NCBI RefSeq assembly: GCF_900143625.1
Contig: NZ_FRFF01000140.1
Location: 1-64,000, forward strand
Reading direction: 5' to 3'
Length of the DNA stretch: 64,000 nt
Origin: Nocardiopsis sp. JB363
GTDB lineage: Bacteria; Actinomycetota; Actinomycetes; Streptosporangiales; Streptosporangiaceae
This document shows, one piece after another, positions 8,479-16,940 of this stretch. Numbering within the stretch: position 1 is the stretch's first letter; each line of letters starts with the position of its first letter. Made by a program: the position numbers and the translations under genes. Under the pieces are notes generated by a model. That model saw nothing but the letters and a program-made list of their open reading frames with translations, was not told where the DNA came from and made no database searches.

Positions 8479-9378
8479 ATGCTGAGCGACACCACGCGGT
8501 CCCGGCTGGTCCTCGCGGTGCTGGTCGCGGTCGCTCTGGTCCTGCTGGTCGTCGACGCGCGTCCCAGCGGTGATCCGGTCACCTCGATCGCCCGCAGCGG
8601 TGGCGAACTGGTCTTCGCGCCCGTCGCCGCCGGTGTCGGTCTGGTCTCCGGGCCGTTCGTCCGTGTCCACGAAGGGTTCAGCGCAGGTCCGGAGGCGGCC
8701 GACCGCATCGGCGAACTGGAGGACGCCAACGCCGAACTGGAGTCCGAACTCCAGGCCGCCCGGATCGATGAGCACCGCGCCGAAAAGCTCGACGACATGC
8801 TGCACCTGTCCGGCCTCGGCGCCTACGAGGTCGTTCCGGCCCAGGCGGTCACCCGCACCACCGCGCGCGGCTACGCGCACACCGCGACCCTGGACGCCGG
8901 CACGGATTCCGGTATCGAAACGGACATGACCGTGGTCAACGGCGACGGTCTGGTGGGACGGATCATCGAGGCCGGTCCGCGCACCGCCACCGTCAAACTC
9001 GCCACCGACGTCAACTCCTCGGTCGGCGCCCGCCTGGAGGAGTCCCGCAAGATCGGCGCGATCACCGGGGGGAGCGTTCCCGGTGGCCCCGAGGCCGACA
9101 TGACGTTGGAACTGTTCGACCTGGAGGCGCCCATCGACCAGGGCGACCGGGTGGTCACGCTCGGCTCGCACGAGGGCGCGCCCTTCGTGCCGGGGGTGCC
9201 CATCGGAACCGTCGACGAGGTAGAGGTGGCGCCCGGCGCGCTCAGCCGGATCGCCCGGATCACCCCGGCGGTGGACTTCGCCGCCCTGGACGTGGTGGGA
9301 GTGGTCGTCAAGGGTCCGTCCGAGGACCCGCGCGACTCCCTTCTGCCGCCCAAGCCCGAACCGGAGGGGGACCAATGA
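8479..9378 (+). CDS. mreC: Rod-shape protein MreC
   Basis: A 299-residue bitopic membrane protein: one N-terminal membrane helix (about residues 9-26), a coiled coil (about 70-105, rich in Glu/Leu/Ala as in IGELEDANAELESELQAA) and a periplasm-side beta domain. MreC links the MreB filament to PBP2/RodA. It overlaps mreD by four bases (ATGA), indicating translational coupling. The C-terminus is short, ending in a Pro/Glu-rich tail. Confidence 0.93.
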   Translation: MLSDTTRSRLVLAVLVAVALVLLVVDARPSGDPVTSIARSGGELVFAPVAAGVGLVSGPFVRVHEGFSAGPEAADRIGELEDANAELESELQAARIDEHRAEKLDDMLHLSGLGAYEVVPAQAVTRTTARGYAHTATLDAGTDSGIETDMTVVNGDGLVGRIIEAGPRTATVKLATDVNSSVGARLEESRKIGAITGGSVPGGPEADMTLELFDLEAPIDQGDRVVTLGSHEGAPFVPGVPIGTVDEVEVAPGALSRIARITPAVDFAALDVVGVVVKGPSEDPRDSLLPPKPEPEGDQ

Positions 9379-9935
9379 GGTCCGTCATAACCCTGCTCAT
9401 GGTGGCCGTCGCGGTGCTCGTCCAGGCCACCATCGTCAACCGGCTCCCCTTCGACTGGGGGTCGGGTCCCGACCTGGTGCTGGCCGCCGTCGTGGCGGTC
9501 GCCCTGACCACGAGCCCCGCCGCGGCCGCCGGTTGCGGTTTCGCGGCCGGGCTGGCCATGGACGTCATGCCGCCCGCCGAGCACCCCATGGGCCGCTACG
9601 CCCTGGTGTTGTGCGTGGCCGCCTACCTGGTGGCCCTGTTGCGTGCCAACACCGGTCTGGGAGGTTCGGCCGGCGGCCGGATCTCTCGGTGGTCCGCCCT
9701 CGGCGTCGTGGTCGCGGGCTCTCTCATCGTAGGACTCGGGTACGCGTTCATCGGGCTGGTCATGGGCGACGCCCACGTGACCGTGGGCTCGGTGGCCGCC
9801 AACGTCGGAATCGGCACCCTGGCGACCACCCTGGTCGCCCCGTTGGTCACCCTGCCGGTCCTGGGCGTGCGATGGATGCTCACCGGGGAGGACTTCGCGA
9901 CCATCCAGGGGCCGATCTCCGTAGGCGGGTGGTGA
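9375..9935 (+). CDS. mreD: Rod-shape protein MreD
   Basis: A 186-residue integral membrane protein with five or six hydrophobic helices and almost no soluble part, as expected for MreD, the small membrane partner of MreC. The start codon overlaps the mreC stop (ATGA). It is identified mainly by position between mreC and the PBP2 gene and by the typical WGSGPDLVLAAVVAVAL segment after the first helix (RLPF...PDLVL). Confidence 0.9.
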   Translation: MRSVITLLMVAVAVLVQATIVNRLPFDWGSGPDLVLAAVVAVALTTSPAAAAGCGFAAGLAMDVMPPAEHPMGRYALVLCVAAYLVALLRANTGLGGSAGGRISRWSALGVVVAGSLIVGLGYAFIGLVMGDAHVTVGSVAANVGIGTLATTLVAPLVTLPVLGVRWMLTGEDFATIQGPISVGGW

Positions 9936-9939
9936 CATC

Positions 9940-12045
9940 GTGCGCAAGCCGCCCGTCGACCCCACGCTCCCCGGCCGCAGACTCGGCCGGGCCGGTCTGC
10001 TCCTCGTTCAGTTCATGGTGCTGCTCATGTTCGCCGCTCTGGTGGGCCGCCTGTGGTACCTGCAGGTGCCCATGGCCGATCACTACCGTGAGCTCGCCGT
10101 GGCCAACCACCACCAGCAATTGGTCGTGCCGGCCACCCGAGGCCAGATCCTGGACTCGTCCGGCCGTCCTCTGGTCAACAACCGCACCGAACTCGTCGTC
10201 TCCGCCGACTACCACGAACTCCAGGGGATGGAGGACGGCGGTGAGAAGGTCCTGACGAACCTGGCCGAGGTTCTCGACATCCCCGTGGAGGAACTCCAAC
10301 AGCGCGTTCGGCTGTGCAGTCCCGAGGTCGAGCGCCCCTGCTGGCCCGGTTCGCCCTACCAGCCCGTCACCCTCGCGGAGGGGATCGAGGGCCAGGTGGC
10401 ACTGCAGATCATGGAGAGCGCCGAGGACTTTCCCGGCATCACCGCCCAGGCCCAGGCCTCGCGCGAGTACCCGCAGGGCGAGCACGCCGGACAGATGCTC
10501 GGCTACCTCCAGCCCGTCACCCAGGAGGAACTCGACGCACGAGAGGAACTGCGCACCCGGTTCACCGGCATCGACCAGGTGGGCCGCGACGGTCTGGAGG
10601 CCGTCTATGACCAGGAACTGCGCGGCACCGCCGGTCTGCGCACCCTGGGCGTGAACAACCACGGCGAGGTCATGGACGTGATCTCCGACGAACTGCCCGT
10701 GGCCGGCCGCCACATCGTCACCCACATGGACGTCGAGGTGCAGAAGGCCGCCGAGAAGGCGCTCGCCCGAGGCATGGAGGGCGCGCGACCCAAGTACCGG
10801 GCCGACTCCGGCGCCGCCGTGGTCCTCGACGTCACCAACGGCGGAGTCGTCGCCATGGCGAGCCTGCCCACCTACGACCCGAGTATCTGGCAGGGCGGGA
10901 TCGACCAGCAGACCTTCGACGACATCCTCAGCGAGGAAGCGGGCGAACCTCTGCTTTCCCGAGCCGTCCAGGGCACCTACCCGCCCGGCTCCACCTTCAA
11001 GGTGTCGTCGATGTCGGCGGCGGTCGAGAACGGCTACTCGCTGCACGACAGCTACTCCTGCCCCGGTTCGGTCAGCCTGGCCGGGCAGTCCTACGAGAAC
11101 TACGCGGGCGCTGGACAGGGCAGCATCAGCCTGAAACAGGCCATCGTCAAGTCCTGCAACACCGTCTTCTACAACTTCGGCTACCAGATGTGGCAACAGG
11201 ACGGTGGCCTGCACCCCGACGGTGAGCCGAAGGAAGCGATGGCCGAGATGGCCCGCGGCTACGGGTTCGGTTCGCCGACCGGGGTGGATCTGCCCTACGA
11301 GACCGGCGGTCGCATCCCCGACCGCGAGTGGAAGCGCACCTTCTGGGAGGAGACCCGGGAGGGCAACTGTGCCCGTGCCGACGATGGGTACCCGGAGATC
11401 GCCGAGACCAATCCGGCACACGCCTCCTACCTCCAGCGGCTCGCGCACGAGCACTGCGTCGAGGGTTTCGAGTGGCGTGCCAACGAGGCCGTCAACTTCT
11501 CCATCGGCCAGGGCGACGTCCTGGTCAGCCCGTTGCAGCTGGCCTCCGCCTATGCCGCCATCGCCAACGGCGGCACCCTGTACGAGCCGCGTGTGGCCAA
11601 GGCCCTGGTTTCCGCGGACGGGTCCGACGTGGAACCCATCGAACCGACGGTCAAAGGCGAGCTTCCCGTCAGCGACGAGACCCTTCGCTACCTGCAGGAG
11701 GCGCTGACCGAGGTGACCAAGACGGGTACCGGTGGCGGCGCCTTCGGCGACTTCCCGCAGGACGAGGTGTCCGTAGCGGGCAAGACCGGTAGCGCCGACG
11801 CCGAGCAGCGCCAGGTGTCGTCCTGGTTCGCCTCCTACGCGCCGGCCGACGATCCGCAGTACGCGGTGGCCGTCCTGGTCTCCCAGGGCGGTACCGGTGG
11901 CGAGACGGCCGCGCCCATCGCCGGCGAGATCTACGAGGCCATCTACGGGATCGGGGACGGAAAGGAACTACTGCCCGACGGCAAGCCCCACTCCGACCTG
12001 CCCACCGTTCGCTCGGACGGTTCCATCGACCCTCTGGAGCCCTGA
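9940..12045 (+). CDS. mrdA: Penicillin-binding protein 2, class B transpeptidase
   Basis: A 701-residue peptidoglycan transpeptidase with one N-terminal membrane anchor (about residues 16-36), a dimerisation/pedestal domain and a C-terminal transpeptidase domain. The penicillin-binding motifs are visible: S351-T-F-K354 (active-site serine), S405-C-N407 and K615-T-G-S618. It works with RodA as the elongasome polymerase/crosslinker pair. The gene starts at GTG 9940, four bases after mreD, and its stop overlaps the rodA start by one base. Two cysteine-containing insertions (around residues 126-132 and 480-506) seem larger than in E. coli PBP2, a trait of actinobacterial forms. Confidence 0.95.
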   Translation: MRKPPVDPTLPGRRLGRAGLLLVQFMVLLMFAALVGRLWYLQVPMADHYRELAVANHHQQLVVPATRGQILDSSGRPLVNNRTELVVSADYHELQGMEDGGEKVLTNLAEVLDIPVEELQQRVRLCSPEVERPCWPGSPYQPVTLAEGIEGQVALQIMESAEDFPGITAQAQASREYPQGEHAGQMLGYLQPVTQEELDAREELRTRFTGIDQVGRDGLEAVYDQELRGTAGLRTLGVNNHGEVMDVISDELPVAGRHIVTHMDVEVQKAAEKALARGMEGARPKYRADSGAAVVLDVTNGGVVAMASLPTYDPSIWQGGIDQQTFDDILSEEAGEPLLSRAVQGTYPPGSTFKVSSMSAAVENGYSLHDSYSCPGSVSLAGQSYENYAGAGQGSISLKQAIVKSCNTVFYNFGYQMWQQDGGLHPDGEPKEAMAEMARGYGFGSPTGVDLPYETGGRIPDREWKRTFWEETREGNCARADDGYPEIAETNPAHASYLQRLAHEHCVEGFEWRANEAVNFSIGQGDVLVSPLQLASAYAAIANGGTLYEPRVAKALVSADGSDVEPIEPTVKGELPVSDETLRYLQEALTEVTKTGTGGGAFGDFPQDEVSVAGKTGSADAEQRQVSSWFASYAPADDPQYAVAVLVSQGGTGGETAAPIAGEIYEAIYGIGDGKELLPDGKPHSDLPTVRSDGSIDPLEP

Positions 12046-13223
12046 TGGACACGTACGCGGGGACGTCTCGGGGGCGGAACCTGGGCCGCAGGGCGGCCGA
12101 CGCCGCGGGGAACGCTCGACGCCTCGACTGGGTCCTCGTCGTCTCCGTGCTCGTCCTGGGAGTGATCGGGGCGTTGTTGGTGTGGTCGGCGACGCTGCCC
12201 GGTGACGGTGGCGACCCTCGCGACTCCGTCGACGCGCTCCTGCGCCACCTGGCCCACCTGGGGGTGGCGTGGGTGGTGTGCCTGGTGGTGGCGACGATCG
12301 ACTATCGGACGGTGCGCGCCTACGCGCCCATCGCCTACGCGGTGACGGTCATCGCCCTGATCCTGGTGCTCACCCCACTGGGTGCGGTCATCAACGGCTC
12401 GCGGGGCTGGCTCGTGATCGCCGGATTCCAGTTCCAGCCCAGCGAACTGGCCAAGGTCGGACTGATCCTGATCCTGGCCACCTTCCTGGGCGAACCCCGG
12501 GACGGCGAGACACGGCCGATGAGCCGCGACGTGCTGCTGTGCCTGCTGTTCGTGGCGATCCCGTTGGCCCTGGTCATGCTCCAACCCGACCTGGGAACCA
12601 CCCTGGTGTTGTGCGCGATCTTCCTCGGCATGCTCACCCTGTCGGGGGCGCACCTGGCGTGGGTGGGGAGCATGCTCGCGGCGGGGGCCGCCGGTGCCTT
12701 CGCCGTGTGGTGGTTCGACATGTTGGAGCCCTACCAGGTCGACCGCATCGCCACCCTGATGGACCCCGCCTCCGACCCGCAGGGCTCCGGGTACAACTCC
12801 GCGCAGGCCCTCATCGCGGTGGGGTCCGGTGGGTTCGACGGCACCGGCCTGTTCCAGGGCGAACAGACCCACGGCCGGTTCGTGCCGGAGCAGCACACCG
12901 ACTTCATCTTCACCGTGGCGGGCGAGGAACTCGGTTTCGTCGGTGCCGCGGTGATCATCGTGCTGATGGGCGTGGTCATCTGGCGGATCCTGCGCGTCGC
13001 CCTGGGATGCGACCTGCCCTACCCGCGCATTCTGTGCGTGGGAGTGGCCACCTGGTTCGGATTCCAGGGACTGATCAACATCGGTATGTGCCTGGGGGTC
13101 CTGCCGGTCACCGGTCTGCCGCTGCCGTTCGTGTCCTATGGCGGCACCGCCATCATGGGGAACATGCTCGCCCTGGGATTGGTGCTGGGCGTCAACTCCC
13201 GCGATCGCGGTTTCGAGTACTGA
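12045..13223 (+). CDS. rodA: SEDS glycosyltransferase RodA
   Basis: A 392-residue polytopic protein (about ten membrane helices) of the SEDS family that polymerises lipid II into glycan strands together with PBP2. Typical segments include GSRGWLVIAGFQFQPSELAK, LMLQPDLGTTLV, and the C-terminal GLPLPFVSYGGTAIM. The ATG shares its first base with the last base of the mrdA stop. It ends the mre cluster. Confidence 0.95.
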   Translation: MDTYAGTSRGRNLGRRAADAAGNARRLDWVLVVSVLVLGVIGALLVWSATLPGDGGDPRDSVDALLRHLAHLGVAWVVCLVVATIDYRTVRAYAPIAYAVTVIALILVLTPLGAVINGSRGWLVIAGFQFQPSELAKVGLILILATFLGEPRDGETRPMSRDVLLCLLFVAIPLALVMLQPDLGTTLVLCAIFLGMLTLSGAHLAWVGSMLAAGAAGAFAVWWFDMLEPYQVDRIATLMDPASDPQGSGYNSAQALIAVGSGGFDGTGLFQGEQTHGRFVPEQHTDFIFTVAGEELGFVGAAVIIVLMGVVIWRILRVALGCDLPYPRILCVGVATWFGFQGLINIGMCLGVLPVTGLPLPFVSYGGTAIMGNMLALGLVLGVNSRDRGFEY

Positions 13224-13405
13224 GCCCTTTCGACCAGGGCCTCACCACGGGCAGGGGTCCGGACGAACCGGCCTGTGGAAAACGGGTCGGAGAGCCGCCG
13301 CGACGGTAACCTGGGAGATCCACCGCGCGTGAGCAACAACGACCCCGCGGGTATCCGGCCCAGGTGCCGGGCAGACACGATGTCCGCCGATCGAAGGCCT
13401 ACACC

Positions 13406-15343
13406 ATGTCCGTCGCAAGTCTCTTTCCGCGTCTCGAACCCCTGCTGAGTCGGGTGAGCAAACCGATCCAGTACGTGGGCGGTGAGCTCAACTCCGTGGT
13501 CAAGGAGTGGGACGACACCCAGGTCCGCTGGGCACTGATGTACCCGGACGCCTACGAGGTGGGCGTGCCGAACCAGGGCGTGCAGATCCTGTACGAGATC
13601 CTCAACGAACGCGAGGGGGTCCTGGCCGAACGCGGCTACGCCGTCTGGTCGGACATGGAGAAGCTGATGCGCGAGCACGGCGTCCCGCTCTTCACGGTCG
13701 ACGGACACCGCCCCGTGCGCGCCTTCGACGTGCTCGGGATGAGCTTCGCCACCGAGATGGGCTACACCAACATGCTCACCGCGCTGGACCTGGCCGACAT
13801 CCCACGCCGCTCCACCGACCGCACCGAGGCCGACCCGATCGTCCTGGCCGGTGGGCACGCGGCCTTCAACCCCGAACCCATCGCGGACTTCTTGGACGCG
13901 GTGGTGCTGGGCGACGGCGAGGAGATCACCCTGGCCGTCACCGAGATCATCCGGGAATTCAAGGAGGAGGGCGAACCGGGCGGGCGCGATGGGCTGCTGC
14001 TCCGCATGGCCGCGACCGGTGGGGTGTACGTTCCCCGCTTCTACGACGTGACCTACCACGACGACGGTCGGATCGCCGCCTACACGCCCAACCGTCCGGG
14101 GGTACCCGGCACGGTGCAGAAGCACACCGTGATGGACCTGGACCGGTGGCCCTACCCCAAGAAGCCCATCGTGCCCACGGCCGAGTCCGTGCACGAGCGC
14201 TACAGCGTGGAGATCTTCCGCGGCTGCACCCGCGGTTGCCGCTTCTGCCAGGCGGGGATGATTACCCGGCCGGTACGCGAACGCAACCAGGAGACCGTCC
14301 AGAAGATGGTCGAGGAGGGGGTGCGCAACTCCGGCTTCCAGGAAGTCGGGCTGCTCTCCCTGTCCAGCGCCGACCACAGCGAGATCGGCGACATCGCCAA
14401 GAACCTCGCCGACGAGTACGAGGGCACCAACACCGGCCTGTCCCTGCCCTCCACCCGGGTCGACGCCTTCAACATCGACCTGGCCAACGAACTCACCCGC
14501 AACGGCCGCCGTTCCGGACTGACCTTCGCACCCGAGGGCGGCAGTGAGCGCATGCGTCGCGTGATCAACAAGATGGTCACCGAAGAGGACCTCATCCGCA
14601 CCGTCACCGCCGCCTACGCGGCCGGGTGGCGTCAGGTGAAGCTGTACTTCATGTGCGGGCTGCCCACCGAGGAGGACGAGGACGTCCTGGCCATCGCCGA
14701 CCTGGCCACCGAGGTCATCCGGACCGGCCGCGAGGTGACCGGACGCAAGGACATCCGCTGCACGGTCTCCATCGGCGGGTTCGTGCCCAAGCCACAGACG
14801 CCGTTCCAGTGGGTCGGCCAGACCTCCCACGAGGACGTGGACGCCCGGCTGCGCAAGTTGAGGGACCGGTTGCGCGGCGACCGCAAGTACGGGAAGTCGA
14901 TCGGTCTGCGCTACCACGAGGGACGACCATCGATCATCGAGGGGCTGCTGTCCCGGGGCGATCGTCGCGTGGGCCGGATCGTGGAACAGGCCTGGGAGGA
15001 AGGCGGCCGCTTCGACGGGTGGAGTGAGCACTTCTCCTACGACCGTTGGGAGAAGGCGGCCGAGATCGGTCTGGCCGGCACCGGCGTGGACCTGGCTTGG
15101 TTCACCACCCGTGATCGGGAGGAGGACGAGGTCCTGCCCTGGGATCACCTGGACGCCGGGCTGGACCGGTCCTGGCTCTGGCAGGACTGGCAGGACTCCC
15201 TGCACGGCGAGGACTCGCTGGAGATCGACGACTGCCGTTGGAACCCCTGCTATGACTGCGGGGTGTGTCCCAGCATGGGTACCGAGATCCAGATCAACGA
15301 CCCGGCCGAGGGCCGTTCGACGCTGCCACTGACCGTCATCTGA
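13406..15343 (+). CDS. B12-binding-type radical SAM protein (TIGR03960 family)
   Basis: A 645-residue protein. The N-terminal half resembles a cobalamin-binding Rossmann domain (VRWALMYPDAYEVGV...), and the radical SAM domain has the iron-sulphur motif C274-x3-C278-x2-C281 (CTRGCRFCQAG). The C-terminus carries extra cysteines (CRWNPCYDCGVCPS) that may bind a second cluster. ATG 13406 gives the conserved SVASLFPRLEPLLSRV N-terminus; an earlier in-frame ATG (13364) is not conserved-looking. In actinobacteria and other phyla it is found beside the DUF2344 protein and RNase E/G, as here; a role in RNA or ribosome modification is suspected but unproven. A strong 15-bp hairpin follows its stop. Confidence 0.88.
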   Translation: MSVASLFPRLEPLLSRVSKPIQYVGGELNSVVKEWDDTQVRWALMYPDAYEVGVPNQGVQILYEILNEREGVLAERGYAVWSDMEKLMREHGVPLFTVDGHRPVRAFDVLGMSFATEMGYTNMLTALDLADIPRRSTDRTEADPIVLAGGHAAFNPEPIADFLDAVVLGDGEEITLAVTEIIREFKEEGEPGGRDGLLLRMAATGGVYVPRFYDVTYHDDGRIAAYTPNRPGVPGTVQKHTVMDLDRWPYPKKPIVPTAESVHERYSVEIFRGCTRGCRFCQAGMITRPVRERNQETVQKMVEEGVRNSGFQEVGLLSLSSADHSEIGDIAKNLADEYEGTNTGLSLPSTRVDAFNIDLANELTRNGRRSGLTFAPEGGSERMRRVINKMVTEEDLIRTVTAAYAAGWRQVKLYFMCGLPTEEDEDVLAIADLATEVIRTGREVTGRKDIRCTVSIGGFVPKPQTPFQWVGQTSHEDVDARLRKLRDRLRGDRKYGKSIGLRYHEGRPSIIEGLLSRGDRRVGRIVEQAWEEGGRFDGWSEHFSYDRWEKAAEIGLAGTGVDLAWFTTRDREEDEVLPWDHLDAGLDRSWLWQDWQDSLHGEDSLEIDDCRWNPCYDCGVCPSMGTEIQINDPAEGRSTLPLTVI

Positions 15344-15363
15344 CCAGCGTGTGCGGATGAGGG

Positions 15364-15413
15364 CCCACGCGGGCGCACGGGTGCCGTTCCGGACCCCGGT
15401 GCGCCCGCGTGGG
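15364..15413 (+). terminator. Strong terminator after the radical SAM gene
   Basis: A perfect 15-bp stem: CCCACGCGGGCGCAC (15364-15378) with its complement at 15399-15413 and a 20-base loop. It lies 20 bases after the stop codon and separates the gene from the non-coding stretch and the DUF2344 gene, which is often co-transcribed with it elsewhere. Confidence 0.8.
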
Positions 15414-15890
15414 GCATGAGCGGTGAGTCGTGCGCGCCTGGTGGGACACAAAGAACCCCAGGGCACTGGTGTGTCCTGGGGTGAAGGAGTAAAATTCGCG
15501 CTCCGGGTGTCTTCGCCCTGCGGTGTGCTCGCGTCCTTCGTGTCCGCGTCGCGTTCCGTGGGGCCGAAGTCTCCCGGGGAGGAAGGTGTAGGGCCCGGCG
15601 CCCCGCTCGCGCCGGGCCCTACGTGAAGTAAGACTCCCGGGCGCTCCGATGGGTTGCCATCGGTTGCGGATTTTCTTTGGATTTTTTTCCCGAGCCCTCG
15701 TGTTCAGGTGGTGAACGCCGGTTCGGATGACCGCCCGGAATCGGTTCGAGACTTTTCGATTCCAGGTCAGCGGGGCAAGAACCGGTATGCGTAGTCCTGT
15801 TGGCGCATGTGCACCACGGCGCACCGTACGCTGAACAGGACTGAGGAACAGCCCCTTCGGGTCGCCATCGACGGCCCGTACACAGGGGGC
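15414..15890. ncRNA. Hairpin-rich non-coding stretch; possible small RNA
   Basis: No convincing gene. It holds three further stems after the terminator: CCCCAGG/CCTGGGG (15456-15481), which on the minus strand is followed by TTCTTTGTGT; a perfect 14-bp stem (15588-15601 with 15609-15622, seven-base loop); and CCGATGG-GTTG-CCATCGG (15646-15663) followed by a T-rich run up to about 15688, like a factor-independent terminator. A TAAAAT box (15490-15495) could be a -10 element. The two last stems plus T-run would fit the 3' end of a small transcript. Local GC falls around 15660-15690. Confidence 0.35.
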
Positions 15891-16778
15891 ATGAGGAAAG
15901 GAGCTGAGCTGCCCCCCGCACATGAGGGCACCACCTCACCCTCCACCGCCAAACCCGGCCAACGGCTCCGTGTCCGCTACGCCAAACGTGGACGTATGCG
16001 ATTCGCGAGTCACCGTGACATCGCCCGGTCCCTGGAGAGAGCCCTACGCAGGGCCTCCCTACCCGTGGCGTTCTCCGCCGGTTTCTCACCACATCCCAAG
16101 ATCTCCTACACCGGTGCGGCTCCCACAGGGGTCGCCAGCGAGGCGGAGTATCTTGAGCTCACCATGGCCCAGGAGTGTCGGCCCGAACAGGTCAGGGACG
16201 CGATCGACGCGGCCATGCCCGACGGGATCGACGTACTCGAGGTCGTCGAGGCCCGCACACCGGGCCTGGCCGACCGGCTTCAGGCCTCCGTATGGCGCGT
16301 GGAGATGGCGGACGTCGACCCCGACGACGCCGCCAAGGCGGTGGCCGACTACCTGGCCGCCGAAAGCGTCGAGGTGGAACGGATGACGAAGAAGGGCCGA
16401 CGCCGCTTCGACACCCGCCCGGCTGTACTCGGTATCGACGTGTGCGACGGTCCCCACGGGCGCGCCCCAGGGGAGCGACACACGACATATGCCATACTTC
16501 GAATGGTCGTACGGCACACGACACCTGCTGTTCGACCAGACGACGTGCTGACCGGCCTTCGCCACGTGGCCGACTTCGCGCCGCCGTCATCACCCATGAT
16601 GACCCGGCTGGCGCAGGGGCCGCTGAACGAGGTGACAGGTGCGATCGCCGACCCGTTCGACGCGGACCGACCCGAAGCTCCCACCACAGAGAGCACCGGG
16701 TCCGCACACGATGAGACGAACGATCGACGCACTCGGGCAGCACGGCCGTCATCGCCCATGACGGGATCGCACCTATGA
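15891..16778 (+). CDS. DUF2344 / TIGR03936 radical-SAM-associated protein
   Basis: A 295-residue protein whose core (about residues 25-240) matches the family found next to or fused with TIGR03960 radical SAM proteins; the motif RVRYAKRGRMRFASHRDIAR is typical. ATG 15891 follows AGGGGGC and gives a short N-terminal extension; a further upstream ATG at 15807 lacks support. The Ser/Thr/Arg-rich C-terminal 40 residues look disordered. It is probably the partner of the upstream radical SAM protein, but a hairpin terminator and 548 bp separate the two here. About 160 bp separate it from the RNase E/G gene. Confidence 0.85.
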   Translation: MRKGAELPPAHEGTTSPSTAKPGQRLRVRYAKRGRMRFASHRDIARSLERALRRASLPVAFSAGFSPHPKISYTGAAPTGVASEAEYLELTMAQECRPEQVRDAIDAAMPDGIDVLEVVEARTPGLADRLQASVWRVEMADVDPDDAAKAVADYLAAESVEVERMTKKGRRRFDTRPAVLGIDVCDGPHGRAPGERHTTYAILRMVVRHTTPAVRPDDVLTGLRHVADFAPPSSPMMTRLAQGPLNEVTGAIADPFDADRPEAPTTESTGSAHDETNDRRTRAARPSSPMTGSHL

Positions 16779-16940
16779 GCGATTCCAACGCGGGGTACAT
16801 GGGCGAAACCACAGAACTTTGCCCCGGCGACACTCAGGTGTCGCCGGCGCTGACACAGCGACGACAGTTCTCGCGAGCCGCAGCGTCGGACCGTACGCGG
16901 CCGACGGCGCGCCCGAGAACTTTGACGGGAGACCGCCCGG

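Noticed and set aside
15336-15923. A 195-codon minus-strand frame in the hairpin-rich interval
   Set aside because: No ribosome site, no recognisable domains, and it runs through several perfect hairpins and a strong terminator.
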